In this document: positions 55,408 through 63,977 of the stretch, one piece after another
Position numbering within the stretch: position 1 is the first letter of the stretch
Layout of the letters: each line of letters starts with the position of its first letter
DNA from: Cellulomonas sp. Leaf395
Lineage (GTDB): Bacteria; Actinomycetota; Actinomycetes; Actinomycetales; Cellulomonadaceae
Assembly: GCF_001424125.1 (NCBI RefSeq)
Contig: NZ_LMQI01000005.1
Location: 62,001 to 126,000, forward strand
Direction of reading: 5' to 3'
Length of the DNA stretch: 64,000 nucleotides
Notes under the pieces: generated by a model
Database searches by the model: none
What the model saw: the letters and a program-made list of their open reading frames with translations, nothing else
What the model was told of the DNA's origin: nothing
Program-made: the position numbers and the translations under genes

Positions 55408-56196
55408 GTGACGACGAACGGCACGGTGAACGCACAACGGTCGTGGGAGCTGGCTGCCAGAGCGGGCTACGTGGTCAGCGGTGTGCTCCACATCCTGATC
55501 GGGGTCCTGGCGCTGCGTTTGGCCTTCGGGAGCGGCGGGGAGCAGGCGGACCAGTCCGGTGCGCTGAGCACGATCGCGAGCACCCCGTTCGGTGCGGTGG
55601 TCCTGTGGTTCTCGGTGGTCGCGTTCCTCGCGCTCGGTGCGTGGCAGGTGGCGAAGGCGATCCACGGGAGCTTCGGTTCCAACGACACGGGGGCGCGAGC
55701 GAAGGCGGCCGGTCGTGCGGCGGTGTACCTCGCGTTGGCGTTCGCGGCACTCAGCTTCGCCCGCGGTGGTGGCTCCGACGCGTCGACGCAGACCGCGGAC
55801 GCGACCGCGAAGCTGATGTCGGCGCCCGGAGGGCGGCTGCTCGTCGGTGCGGTCGGTCTGGCGATCATCGGGGTGGGCGCGTACCACGTCTACAAGGGGT
55901 GGAAGAAGAAGTTCCTGGAGGACCTGCACAGGCTGCCGTCGGGGACGGCCGGCCCGGTCGTGCGGCGGCTCGGTGTGCTCGGGTACGTCTCCAAGGGGGT
56001 CGCGCTCGGCATCGTCGGTGTGCTCTTCGTCACCGCGGCGGTGGAGGCCGACCCGTCGAAGTCGACAGGTCTGGACGGTGCCTTGCACACCCTGCGCGAC
56101 CAGCCCGCTGGGGTGGTCCTGCTGGTCATCATCGCGTTGGGTTTCGTGGCCTACGGGGTCTACTCGTTCGTCCGTGCCCGGTATGGACGCATCTGA
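55408..56196 (+). CDS. DUF1206 membrane protein
   Basis: A 262-residue protein of three related two-helix units (six transmembrane helices): residues ~12-95, ~100-165 and ~180-255. Each unit starts with a pattern such as ARAGYVVSGVLHILIGVLAL or RLGVLGYVSKGVALGIVGVL and ends near Y/W-x-x-x-K/R (GAWQVAKAIHGSF, GAYHVYKGWKKKF, YGVYSFVRARYGRI). This matches DUF1206, whose role is unknown. The GTG at 55408 has GAGGAG 8 nt upstream. It lies directly after the CAT tRNA. Confidence 0.83.
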   Translation: MTTNGTVNAQRSWELAARAGYVVSGVLHILIGVLALRLAFGSGGEQADQSGALSTIASTPFGAVVLWFSVVAFLALGAWQVAKAIHGSFGSNDTGARAKAAGRAAVYLALAFAALSFARGGGSDASTQTADATAKLMSAPGGRLLVGAVGLAIIGVGAYHVYKGWKKKFLEDLHRLPSGTAGPVVRRLGVLGYVSKGVALGIVGVLFVTAAVEADPSKSTGLDGALHTLRDQPAGVVLLVIIALGFVAYGVYSFVRARYGRI

Positions 56197-56233
56197 ATCA
56201 CCCGTTTGCGCGCGAATCGTGCGGGAGGGCTTG

Positions 56234-56262
56234 TTGCACAAGCGTCCAGTTTCGGGCATAGT
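56234..56262 (+). promoter_or_regulatory. Promoter of the bldC transcript
   Basis: TTGCAC (56234-56239) and CATAGT (56257-56262) are separated by exactly 17 nt. The predicted start is near 56269, a few bases before the riboswitch, so the switch would sit at the very 5' end of the message. Confidence 0.6.
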
Positions 56263-56273
56263 TCCCTTTGTCA

Positions 56274-56348
56274 GCGACAACGGCAAACCCGCTGCAAGGC
56301 GGGGACGCAAAGCCACGGGGCCTACATGGCCAGCCGAGCTACCGAACG
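56274..56348 (+). ncRNA. Cyclic-di-GMP-I (GEMM) riboswitch upstream of bldC
   Basis: The 75-nt stretch carries the conserved GEMM parts in order: GGCAAACC (56282-56289), a hairpin with arms CCCGC and GCGGG closed by a GNRA-like GCAA loop, GGGACGCAAAGCC (56302-56314), ACGGGGCCT, ATGGCCAGCCG and the closing CTACCGA. These are the segments that bind cyclic di-GMP in this class. The Shine-Dalgarno AGGAG follows only a few bases later and no separate terminator hairpin lies between, so control is probably at translation, with the P1 helix competing for the ribosome site. BldC expression would thus answer to cyclic di-GMP. Confidence 0.85.
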
Positions 56349-56362
56349 ACAGGAGATCCATC

Positions 56363-56581
56363 ATGGCTGTTACCACCACGGACGCCCCCCTCTCGCAGGG
56401 TGCCCTGCTCACGCCGGGCGAGGTCGCCGTTCTCTTCCGCGTCGACCCGAAGACGGTCACGCGCTGGGCCCAGGCCGGCAAGCTCTCCGCCGTGCGGACC
56501 CTCGGCGGCCACCGCCGTTTCCACGAGTCCGAGGTGCGTTCGCTCCTCACCGGCGTCCCCACGCAGCGCGCGGCGGAGTGA
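56363..56581 (+). CDS. bldC: BldC-like developmental regulator (MerR-type HTH)
   Basis: A 72-residue DNA-binding protein consisting of one winged helix-turn-helix of the MerR class. It shows [27 protein letters not shown] and [20 protein letters not shown], very close to BldC of Streptomyces, which binds head-to-tail on direct repeats and delays development. There is no effector domain. The ATG follows AGGAG by 7 nt, right behind the GEMM riboswitch. In non-sporulating relatives its target genes are not defined. A terminator follows. Confidence 0.93.
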   Translation: MAVTTTDAPLSQGALLTPGEVAVLFRVDPKTVTRWAQAGKLSAVRTLGGHRRFHESEVRSLLTGVPTQRAAE

Positions 56582-56604
56582 CTTCCCTCCCCACAGCACA
56601 CAAG

Positions 56605-56641
56605 AAAGTCCCCCGAGCTCGTTGAGCACGGGGGGCTTTCT
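56605..56641 (+). terminator. Terminator after bldC
   Basis: AAAGTCCCCCG (56605-56615) pairs with CGGGGGGCTTT (56629-56639), with inner GCTC/GAGC pairing, and CT-rich sequence follows. It closes the bldC transcript 24 nt after the stop. Confidence 0.8.
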
Positions 56642-56819
56642 GCATTCTTCCCAGGTCGGCCGGTCGCGGCTCCTTGGGCTGGTCGATGCGGCGTCCGTCC
56701 CGTCGCGCACCGGCGCCGACGGCGCCGCCGTGTCGTCCTGCTCACACTCGGCTGCCGAGGCGGCGCACGAGGACCCGTCCCCGCCTCGTTGCCCGGCCTG
56801 CCGTGCGAGGATCTTCCGC

Positions 56820-57308
56820 ATGGCCATGCGAGAGATCCGGACCGTCGGGGACCCCGTCCTGCGTACCCCCTGCGACCCGATCACCACGATCGACGACCGT
56901 GTGCGCGCTCTCGTCGACGACCTCCTCGAGACCGTCGACACCGAGGGGCGCGCCGGCCTGGCAGCGAACCAGATCGGCGTCAGCCTGCGGGCGTTCTCCT
57001 GGAACATCGACGACGAGGTCGGCTACGTCCTGAACCCCGTGATCGTGGAGCTGTCCGAGGACGAGTACCAGGACGGCGACGAGGGCTGCCTGTCGGTCCC
57101 GGGCCTGTGGTACCCGACGCACCGGTCCTGGTACGCGCGGGTCGTCGGCACGGACCTGGACGGCAAGGAGGTCGTCGTGGAGGGCGTCGAGCTCATGGCC
57201 CGGTGCCTGCAGCACGAGGTCGACCACCTCGACGGCATGCTCTACCTCGACCGCCTGGAGCGGTCCGTGCGCAAGAAGGCCATGCGCGCCATCCGCGACA
57301 CGCTGTAG
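56820..57308 (+). CDS. def: Peptide deformylase
   Basis: Removes the formyl group from the N-terminal methionine of new proteins. 162 residues with all three motifs: motif I GLAANQIG (46-53), motif [10 protein letters not shown] (88-95) with metal ligand C90, and motif [12 protein letters not shown] with H132, E133 and H136. The ATG at 56820 has GAGG 9 nt upstream; the frame stays open further but is unrelated. It is a stand-alone gene, not next to fmt, as is usual for secondary deformylases in actinobacteria. Confidence 0.95.
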   Translation: MAMREIRTVGDPVLRTPCDPITTIDDRVRALVDDLLETVDTEGRAGLAANQIGVSLRAFSWNIDDEVGYVLNPVIVELSEDEYQDGDEGCLSVPGLWYPTHRSWYARVVGTDLDGKEVVVEGVELMARCLQHEVDHLDGMLYLDRLERSVRKKAMRAIRDTL

Positions 57309-57445
57309 TTCGCTGGCGTGCCGGGGAAACGTCCGGCATGCTGTCCCCAGCACGCCGCGAAGCTGTCTGTCCGTCATGCGTAGGCCTGTGAACGTGACTG
57401 AGGTCGTTGGGGAAGGCGAACCTCGAGCCCGTTCAGGAGGACGAC

Positions 57446-57946
57446 ATGGCTGGTGCGATCACCCGCGGTGTACTTTTCGTGCACTCTGCACCGCGCGCGC
57501 TGTGCCCCCACGTGGAGTGGGCGGCAGGCAACGTGCTGGGCTCACGCACCACGTTCGACTGGACGGCTCAGCCGGCCGGTCCGGGGTTCTACCGCGCTGA
57601 GCACTCATGGCAGGGGCCGCAGGGCACCGGCGCGCGCCTGGCCTCGGCACTGCGCGGCTGGGCCCACCTGCGCTACGAGATCACCGAGGAAGCCAGCCAC
57701 GGCGTCGACGGCTCCCGCTGGAGCCACACGCCCGAGCTGGGGATCTTCCACGCCGCGACCGACGTGCACGGCAACATCGTCGTGCCCGAGGACCGCATCC
57801 GCGCCGCCCTGGAGCACGCCGCTGACCCGCTTCGCCTGCGCACCGAGCTCGACCTCGCGCTCGGGCAGGCCTGGGACGACGAGCTGGAACCGTTCCGGTA
57901 CGCCGGTGCCGGCGCTCCGGTCCGCTGGCTGCACCGCGTCGGCTGA
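57446..57946 (+). CDS. DUF3145 family protein
   Basis: A 166-residue protein found only in actinobacteria. It starts RGVLFVHSAPRALCPHVEWA and continues with YRAEHSWQGPQGTGARLASA and SHTPELGIFHAATDVHGNIV, the conserved blocks of the family. No catalytic motif or membrane segment is visible; function is unknown. GGAGG lies 6 nt before the ATG. Relatives are often encoded next to the fatty acid synthase operon, as here, where it converges on fabF. Confidence 0.88.
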   Translation: MAGAITRGVLFVHSAPRALCPHVEWAAGNVLGSRTTFDWTAQPAGPGFYRAEHSWQGPQGTGARLASALRGWAHLRYEITEEASHGVDGSRWSHTPELGIFHAATDVHGNIVVPEDRIRAALEHAADPLRLRTELDLALGQAWDDELEPFRYAGAGAPVRWLHRVG

Positions 57947-58033
57947 GCCCCCGGTGGGCACGCAGGCCTAATCGCTTCGGCCGTCCTCTGGACGTTCACA
58001 GACGGTGACGGCGCCGCGCAGGGCCTGTGCGGG

Positions 58034-59281
58034 TCAGACGGAGGCGACGACCAGGGCGACGTTGTGGCCGCCGAAGCCGAACGAGTTGTTGATCGCCGCG
58101 ATGTCGCCGTCACGCAGGGTGCGCGGCTTGTCCCGGACCAGGTCGAGCACGAGCTCGGGGTCGGGGTTGTCGACGTTGATGGTCGGCGGGGCGAGCCGGT
58201 CGCGCAGGGCGAGGATCGTGAAGATCGTCTCCAGCGCACCGGCGCCACCGAGCAGGTGGCCGGTCATCGACTTGGTGGCCGAGAGTGCCACGTGGTCCGC
58301 CTCGTCGCCCAGCAGGCCGCGGATCGAGCGGGCCTCGATGAGGTCGCCCACCACCGTCGAGGTCGCGTGCGCGTTGACGTGCACCACGTCGATGCGGGCG
58401 ATCCCGGACTCCTCGAGCGCAGAGCGCATCGCGCGGATCTGACCTTCGCCGGACGGCTCGGGGGAGGTGATGTGGTAGCCGTCGGCGGAGAGGCCGACGC
58501 CGGCGATGCGGCCGTAGACGCGGGCGCCGCGAGCAGCGGCGTGCTCGGCACTCTCCAGGATGACCACACCGGCGCCGTCGCCCATCACGAAGCCGTCACG
58601 GTCGACGTCGTAGGGGCGCGACGCCCGCTCGGGGTCGTCATTGTGCAGCGACAGCGTGCGCGATGCGGCGAACGCCGCCACGTTCATCGGGTGGATCGCC
58701 GCCTCGGTGCCGCCGGCGATCACGATGTCGGCGCGTCCGGAACGGATCATCTCGACGCCGTAGCCGATGGCCTCGGCGCCCGAGGCGCACGCGGACACGA
58801 CGGCGTGCGCGCCGGCGCGAGCACCGAACTCGAGCGACACGTAGGCCGTCGGGGAGTTGGGCATGAGCATCGGCACCGTCATGGGCAGGACCCGACGTGC
58901 ACTGTTGTGCGTGAGAAGCGCCTCCCAGGCGTCCAGGATCGTGCGGATGCCACCGATGCCGGAGGACACGACGGAGCCCAGCCGGTCGCGGTCCACCTCG
59001 GGCGAGCCGGCGTCGGCCCAGGCCTCGCGGGCGGCGATGACCGCGTACTGCGCGGAGGGGTCCATCTTCTTCATCTCGGGCCGCGTCAGGGCCTCGGACG
59101 GGTCGACCTTGATGGTCGCCGCGAACTCGACGGGCAGGCCGAACTTCTCGACCCAGTCGTTGTCGAAGCGCCGGGCGCCCGACTCGCCGTTCAGGGCGGC
59201 GGCCCAGGTGCTGGGGACGTCACCGCCCAGCGGGGTGGTGGCTCCCAGTCCGGTGACGACGACGTCGGGTACGTGGCTCAT
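58034..59281 (-). CDS. fabF: 3-oxoacyl-ACP synthase II
   Basis: Condensing enzyme that elongates acyl-ACP with malonyl-ACP in the type II fatty acid pathway, 415 residues. Catalytic C165 lies in VVSACASGAEAIGYG, H305 in HVNAHATSTVVGD and H342 in KSMTGHLLGGAGALE. The protein starts VTGLGATTPLGGDVPSTWAA, typical of FabF. It is the last gene of fabD-fabH-acpP-fabF and is separated from acpP by a strong hairpin that may lower its expression relative to ACP. Confidence 0.95.
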   Translation of the reverse strand: MSHVPDVVVTGLGATTPLGGDVPSTWAAALNGESGARRFDNDWVEKFGLPVEFAATIKVDPSEALTRPEMKKMDPSAQYAVIAAREAWADAGSPEVDRDRLGSVVSSGIGGIRTILDAWEALLTHNSARRVLPMTVPMLMPNSPTAYVSLEFGARAGAHAVVSACASGAEAIGYGVEMIRSGRADIVIAGGTEAAIHPMNVAAFAASRTLSLHNDDPERASRPYDVDRDGFVMGDGAGVVILESAEHAAARGARVYGRIAGVGLSADGYHITSPEPSGEGQIRAMRSALEESGIARIDVVHVNAHATSTVVGDLIEARSIRGLLGDEADHVALSATKSMTGHLLGGAGALETIFTILALRDRLAPPTINVDNPDPELVLDLVRDKPRTLRDGDIAAINNSFGFGGHNVALVVASV

Positions 59282-59321
59282 CGGTGCTCCAGATCAGGGG
59301 TCGAGAGGCTGCGAGAGGGGT

Positions 59322-59354
59322 GGTCGGTCCCGGGCGTGTGGCCCGGGACCGACC
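59322..59354 (-). terminator. Hairpin between acpP and fabF
   Basis: GGTCGGTCCCGGGC (59322-59335) and GCCCGGGACCGACC (59341-59354) are perfect 14-bp arms around GTGTG. Placed right after acpP, it may stop part of the transcripts or protect the acpP 3' end, giving excess ACP. Confidence 0.75.
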
Positions 59355-59367
59355 CGGTCGCGCTGGA

Positions 59368-59616
59368 TCAGGCCTGCGCGCCCGTGATGAACGTGACGGC
59401 GTCGCCGACGGTGGCGAGGTTCTTGACCTCGTCGTCGGGGATGCGCACGTCGAACTTCTCCTCGGCGAGCGTGACGATCGTCATCATCGACAGCGAGTCG
59501 ATGTCGAGGTCGTCGGTGAAGGACTTCTCGGGCAGGACGGAGTCCGTGGGCAGACCGGTCTCCTCGCTGACGATCTCGGCCAGTCCGGCCAGGATCTCCT
59601 GCTCGCTGTACGCCAT
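59368..59616 (-). CDS. acpP: Acyl carrier protein
   Basis: Small acidic protein (82 residues) that carries growing acyl chains on a phosphopantetheine arm. The attachment serine is S41 in LDIDSLSMMTIV; the helix II recognition acidic residues follow (LAEEKFDVRIPDDEV). GAGGAGAAA lies just upstream of the ATG. It is third in the fab operon and must be activated by an AcpS-type transferase encoded elsewhere or by the Sfp-type enzyme at 31.6-32.2 kb. Confidence 0.96.
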   Translation of the reverse strand: MAYSEQEILAGLAEIVSEETGLPTDSVLPEKSFTDDLDIDSLSMMTIVTLAEEKFDVRIPDDEVKNLATVGDAVTFITGAQA

Positions 59617-59690
59617 CGGTTTCTCCTCGTGTCTGTTTCTGCGGTGTGGGGTCGGACGAACGGTACAACCGGGGGGTCGTACCTCAGGAC

Positions 59691-60695
59691 TCAGGGCAGG
59701 ACGACGACCTGCGCTGCGTAGACCAGGCCGGCTCCGAAGCCGATCTGCAGGGCGAGCGCACCGCTGCTCACCTGACCCTCGCGCAGCAGCCGCTCGGTCG
59801 CCAGCGGGATCGACGCGGCCGACGTGTTGCCGGTCTCGGCGATGTCCCGGCCGACGACGACGGTGTCCGGGAGCTTGAGGGTCTTGATCATCTGGTCGAT
59901 GATCCGCATGTTCGCCTGGTGCGGGATGAAGACCTCGATCTCGTCGGCCGTCACGCCTGCCGCGTCCAGAGCCTTCTGCGCCACCGGGGCCATCTGCCAG
60001 ACGGCCCACTTGTAGACGCTCTGGCCCTCCTGGCGGAGCGTGGGCCAGCCGAGGCCCTCGTCCCGGGTGGCGAGCCACGAGTGCGTCTGGCGGATGGCCT
60101 GGGCCTGGCTGCCGTCCGAGCCCCAGATGGTCGGACCGATGCCGGGGGTGTCGGAGGGGCCGATGACGACCGCGCCCGCACCGTCGCCCAGCAGGAACGA
60201 GATGGAGCGGTCGGTCGGGTCGACCAGCTCGCTCATCTTCTCGGCGCCGATCACCAGCACGTTGCGCGCGGTGCCGGCACGGACCAGCGCGTCGGCCTGG
60301 CCGATGCCGTAGCAGTAGCCCGCGCACGCGGCCGAGATGTCGAACGCGGCCGCCGGCGTCGCGCCGATGCGGTCCGCGACGATGGCCGCACCCGCGGGCG
60401 TCTGGTGGAAGTAGGTGACCGTCGACAGGATCACCACGTCGATGTCGGCACCGGTGAGGCCGGCGTTCTCGAGCGCCGCGCGCGCAGCGCCCTCGGCGAG
60501 GTCGAGCACGTCGGTGCCGGCCTCGGCGCGGCGGCGGGTCACGATGCCGGTGCGCTGGCGGATCCACTCGTCCGAGGAGTCGATGGCGGCGACCAGCTCG
60601 TCGTTGGGGACGACCCGCTCGCCACGGACGCCTCCGACACCCAGGATGCGGGTGTGAGCCGGGCCGGTGGCCTGCGTGAGGGTGGGACGGGTCAC
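59691..60695 (-). CDS. fabH: 3-oxoacyl-ACP synthase III
   Basis: Initiates fatty acid synthesis by condensing an acyl-CoA primer with malonyl-ACP; in actinobacteria it usually accepts branched primers, giving iso/anteiso acids. 334 residues, catalytic triad C124 (DISAACAGYCYGI), H259 (FIPHQANMRI) and N290 (AETGNTSAASIP). The GTG start overlaps the fabD stop as GTGA, so translation is coupled. Confidence 0.95.
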   Translation of the reverse strand: MTRPTLTQATGPAHTRILGVGGVRGERVVPNDELVAAIDSSDEWIRQRTGIVTRRRAEAGTDVLDLAEGAARAALENAGLTGADIDVVILSTVTYFHQTPAGAAIVADRIGATPAAAFDISAACAGYCYGIGQADALVRAGTARNVLVIGAEKMSELVDPTDRSISFLLGDGAGAVVIGPSDTPGIGPTIWGSDGSQAQAIRQTHSWLATRDEGLGWPTLRQEGQSVYKWAVWQMAPVAQKALDAAGVTADEIEVFIPHQANMRIIDQMIKTLKLPDTVVVGRDIAETGNTSAASIPLATERLLREGQVSSGALALQIGFGAGLVYAAQVVVLP

Positions 60696-61669
60696 GACGA
60701 CTTCTCCTGGTGGCTCTCGGGGGTTCCGGTGTGTCGACGCACGAGGTCACGCGCGGCGTCCAGGTCGGCGGGGGTCTTGACGGCGACCGTCTCGACCCCG
60801 GGCAGCGTACGCCGGGCCAGGCCCGTGAGCACCCCTCCGGGGGCCACCTCGAGCACTCCTGTGACCCCCAGCGACTGCAGGGTGGACTGGCACAGGTCCC
60901 AGCGGACGGGGTTGGCCACCTGCGCGACGATCAGCTCGAGCGCTCGCGCGCCGGACGCGGCGACGGTCCCGTCGGAGTTGGTCAGCAGCGGGACCATCGG
61001 CTCGCCCGGTGTGACGTCGTCGGCCGCGGCGCGCAGCTCGGCGACGGCCGGTGCCATGTGCTCGGTGTGGAACGCCCCGGCCACCTGCAGCGCGACGACG
61101 CGGGCACGGGCCGGGGGAGCGGCGGCGAACGCGGCGAGGGCGTCGAGCGTGCCCGCCGCGACCACCTGGCCGCCGCCGTTCACGTTCGCGGGTACCAGGC
61201 CGTGCTCGGTGAGCGCGGCCAGCACCTCGTCGGGGTCGCCGCCCAGCACGGCGCACATGCCGGTCGGGGTCGTCGCCGCGGCGCGGGCCATCGCGGCGCC
61301 GCGCACGGCCACGAGGCGCAGGGCCTCGTCGTCGGTCAGGACGCCCGCGATCGCGGCCGCGGCGAGCTCGCCGACGGAGTGCCCCGCGGTCGCGCCGACC
61401 ACCCGCTGCGCGGCGATGTCGAGGGCGTCGTCCGGCCCCAGGTCGAGGACCGCCCGCAGGCTCGCCAGCGCGGTCGCGACGAGCAGGGGCTGCGCCACCG
61501 CGGTGTCCCGGATGGTGTCGGCGTCCGACGTGGTGCCGTGGGCGAGGAGGTCCAGGCCGGTCGTGCGGGAGGCCCGCGCGATCGACTCGGTGACGGTCGG
61601 CAGCTCGAGCCACGGGGTGAGCATGCCGGGGGACTGGGCGCCCTGACCGGGGCAGACGACGACGAGCAC
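60692..61669 (-). CDS. fabD: Malonyl-CoA--ACP transacylase
   Basis: Transfers malonyl from CoA to ACP, 325 residues. The active serine is S98 in ATAGHSVGELAAA with the partner H201 in VAGAFHTEHM; the oxyanion Q is in CPGQGAQSPGM. It is the first gene of the operon. The GTG start has no clear Shine-Dalgarno sequence; CAGAGT lies 6 nt upstream, and a perfect 6-bp hairpin (CTCTGC/GCAGAG, 61677-61691) overlaps it. A divergent-type regulator gene (FasR-like) lies 111 bases upstream on the same strand and probably activates this operon. Confidence 0.94.
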   Translation of the reverse strand: MLVVVCPGQGAQSPGMLTPWLELPTVTESIARASRTTGLDLLAHGTTSDADTIRDTAVAQPLLVATALASLRAVLDLGPDDALDIAAQRVVGATAGHSVGELAAAAIAGVLTDDEALRLVAVRGAAMARAAATTPTGMCAVLGGDPDEVLAALTEHGLVPANVNGGGQVVAAGTLDALAAFAAAPPARARVVALQVAGAFHTEHMAPAVAELRAAADDVTPGEPMVPLLTNSDGTVAASGARALELIVAQVANPVRWDLCQSTLQSLGVTGVLEVAPGGVLTGLARRTLPGVETVAVKTPADLDAARDLVRRHTGTPESHQEKSS

Positions 61670-61780
61670 CCGACCACTCTGCCTCGCAGAGCGGGCCGGC
61701 CCGGCTCACGGCGTGCACCAACCTTCCCGGACGCCCTTGTGCGAGTCCTACAACGCGCCGGGAGCATCGACGTGCATGGG

Positions 61781-63100
61781 TCAGCGGGCGCCGACCGTCG
61801 GAGCGGGCTCCACGGCGTCGAGCCGACCGAGCGCCAGCGCCGTCTGCAGCACGTACGACTCGCGGGCGTCCAGCGGGTCCCAGCCCGTCACGTCCGCCAC
61901 CCGGCGCAGGCGGTAGCGGACGGTGTTGGGGTGCACGTACAACGTGCGGGCGGCCGCCTCGAGCGAGCGTCCCGTGCCTAGGTAGGCCGACAGCGTCTCG
62001 AGCAGGGATCCCTGGCTCGCCGCCAGCGGCGCGTAGGCCTGCGCGACGAGCGTGCGGCGCGCGACGACGTCCCCGACCAGGACGCGCTCAGGCAGGAGCT
62101 CGTCGGCCTGGACCGGGCGTGGAGCCTGCTCCCACGCCGGAGCCGCGAGGAGCCCGGACAGCGCGGCGCGCGCGGACCGGGCTGAGTCGGTGAGGTCGCC
62201 GACCACCGGTCCGATCACCACGGGCCCGGGGCCGAACCGGGGCAGGAGCGTGCCAGCGGCCGCGAGCAGGTCGCCCTCGCCGCCCAGGAAGACGACGAGC
62301 CTGTCGCCCTGGATGCCGACGAGGGCGTCGTCGGCGGCGCGACGGGTCGCACGACGGAGCTCGGCGGCGCGGACGTCGTCGAGCGCGGACGTCGTCGTCC
62401 CGACCATGACCAGCGTCGATCCCCGTCCGCTCCAGCCGAGCGCGGCGATCCGTGAGCGCAGCGCGTCGTCGACGTCCCCCCGCACGAGTGCGTCGACGAC
62501 GAGGGCTTCGAGGCGGGCGTCCCAGGCGCCGCGGACCTCGGCGGCGCGGGCATAGACCTCGGCCGCGGAGAACGCGACCTCCCGGGAGTAGCGCAGCACG
62601 GCCTCGCGGACCTCGCGCTCGTCACCCGGGGCCGCGAGGCGGTCGCTGTGCGACTCGACGACGTCCACGACGACCCGGACCAGCTGGAGCGTGTGCTGCA
62701 ACGAGATGGACCGCGTGAGTTCGGGCGGGGCGGCGGCGAAGATGTCACCGACGCCGTGAGGCGGGCGGGTGGGCTCCGCGAACCAGGTGACGAACGCGGT
62801 GATGCCCGCCTGGGCGACCAGGCCGACCCACGAACGGTCCTCCGCCGGCAGGGCGCGGTACCACTCGAGGTCGTCGTCGAGGCGGCGCATGGCCGCGGCG
62901 GACAGCAGCCCGGCGCTGTCGCGCACCCTGCGCTGCGTCTCGGGGCCGCCGCGCGCCTCGAGCACGGGTGCGCGCAGGCGGGCGGTCGCCGAGCGGCGGG
63001 GTCGGCCGGCCGTCGGCGACGGGTCCGGCTGGTCGGGCCGATCGGGCCGATCGGACGCAGCGGCGGGGGCGGAGCCCTTCCCGCGCAGGGTGCTGGACAT
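61781..63100 (-). CDS. fasR: PucR/CdaR-family regulator, FasR-like
   Basis: Transcription regulator of 439 residues. The C-terminal PucR-type HTH is clear (LLETLSAYLGTGRSLEAAAR, TLYVHPNTVRYRLRRVADVT), preceded by a GGDEF-like/CdaR middle domain. FasR of Streptomyces has this size and lies directly upstream of fabD-fabH-acpP-fabF, whose transcription it activates; mycobacterial FasR is instead TetR-type. The ATG at 63100 is preceded by TATGCT at the leaderless distance of 6 nt. A disordered tail of ~60 residues opens the protein. Confidence 0.83.
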   Translation of the reverse strand: MSSTLRGKGSAPAAASDRPDRPDQPDPSPTAGRPRRSATARLRAPVLEARGGPETQRRVRDSAGLLSAAAMRRLDDDLEWYRALPAEDRSWVGLVAQAGITAFVTWFAEPTRPPHGVGDIFAAAPPELTRSISLQHTLQLVRVVVDVVESHSDRLAAPGDEREVREAVLRYSREVAFSAAEVYARAAEVRGAWDARLEALVVDALVRGDVDDALRSRIAALGWSGRGSTLVMVGTTTSALDDVRAAELRRATRRAADDALVGIQGDRLVVFLGGEGDLLAAAGTLLPRFGPGPVVIGPVVGDLTDSARSARAALSGLLAAPAWEQAPRPVQADELLPERVLVGDVVARRTLVAQAYAPLAASQGSLLETLSAYLGTGRSLEAAARTLYVHPNTVRYRLRRVADVTGWDPLDARESYVLQTALALGRLDAVEPAPTVGAR

Positions 63101-63131
63101 GGGCCGAGCATAGGGTCCGGCCTTGTGGGAA

Positions 63132-63197
63132 GTCGACAAAAGCCGAGGAAGGGCAACCGGTGCGGTGGAGCGCCGGGAATGTGAGGTACGTCGACAA
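63132..63197. promoter_or_regulatory. Pair of GTCGACAA repeats between fasR and a divergent gene
   Basis: GTCGACAA occurs at 63132-63139 and 63190-63197, 58 bp apart in the same orientation, in the 134-bp divergent promoter region. TATGCT (63107-63112) and TAGGGT (63223-63228) are the two -10 elements. Possible binding sites for a shared regulator. Confidence 0.35.
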
Positions 63198-63234
63198 GAG
63201 GGTGTGGTTCGCCCCCAGCGGATAGGGTCGCGTC

Positions 63235-63921
63235 ATGGCTCTTCTGCCCCGTCTGCGTCAGCTCATGCGACGGCCGTCCTCGGCGTCGCGGGTCGGCGCG
63301 CGCCGACCGACGAAGGCTGCGCGGCGCGGCGACACCCTCCACGAGGACGCGCTGCGCTCCATGCTCAGCGACGACCCGAACAACGAGCGCGCGTTCGTCG
63401 CCCTCGCGGAGATCGTCCGTCGCCGAGCCGCCGAGGCCAGCCCCGACCAGGACCCGCTCTCCGCGGAGACCACCGACACCGAGCGACAGCGCGCCGCCGA
63501 CCTGGCCGTGTGGGCGCTCGGCGAGGAGCTCGCCGGGAACCCGCGCGCCTGGTTCGCGCTCATCGAGGTGGCCCGCCTGTCGGTGCACGACGACCACGAG
63601 GGCACCCTGCGCCGGCTGACCACGGCCGCTGAGCGGGACCCGTCCGGCAAGGCGCTGGTCGAGGCCCTCGCGCTCCTGCGGACCGCCGGTCTGCCGGTGG
63701 ACGCGCTCGGCCTCGGGGTCGGCCACTGGCGGCCCCGCGAGCACGACCCGGAGGTCGCCCGCCAGCTGGTGCTGGCGTCGATCGAGGCCGGGCGTCCGCT
63801 CGAGGCCAAGCAGCACATCGCCGCTCTCGACCTGTACCCGAACCAGCGGGCGGTGGCCGAGCTCAAGAGCGAGCTCGCCCGCGAGGTCGCGCACGCCGAG
63901 CAGACGATCCCCGGCACCTGA
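63235..63921 (+). CDS. Conserved hypothetical protein, helical repeat type
   Basis: A 228-residue soluble, mostly helical protein. TPR-like helix pairs are suggested by DPNNERAFVALAEIVRRRAA, NPRAWFALIEVARLSVHDD, TTAAERDPSGKALVEALALL and DPEVARQLVLASIEAGRPLE, so it may be a scaffold or interaction protein. The first 30 residues are strongly basic. TAGGGT lies 6 nt before the ATG. It is divergent from fasR and is a frequent neighbour of that gene in Micrococcales, but its role is unknown. Confidence 0.7.
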   Translation: MALLPRLRQLMRRPSSASRVGARRPTKAARRGDTLHEDALRSMLSDDPNNERAFVALAEIVRRRAAEASPDQDPLSAETTDTERQRAADLAVWALGEELAGNPRAWFALIEVARLSVHDDHEGTLRRLTTAAERDPSGKALVEALALLRTAGLPVDALGLGVGHWRPREHDPEVARQLVLASIEAGRPLEAKQHIAALDLYPNQRAVAELKSELAREVAHAEQTIPGT

Positions 63922-63931
63922 CGCACTGCAC

Positions 63932-63977
63932 GCACGACGAAGGCCCGGACTCCGTGGAGCCCGGGCCTTCGTCGTGC
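63932..63977. terminator. Long bidirectional terminator
   Basis: The arms 63932-63948 and 63961-63977 are perfect 17-bp complements (starting GCACGACGAAGG), and the loop contains a second CTCC/GGAG stem. It follows the TPR-like gene; the remaining 23 bases may be the end of a leftward gene beyond the window. Confidence 0.85.
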
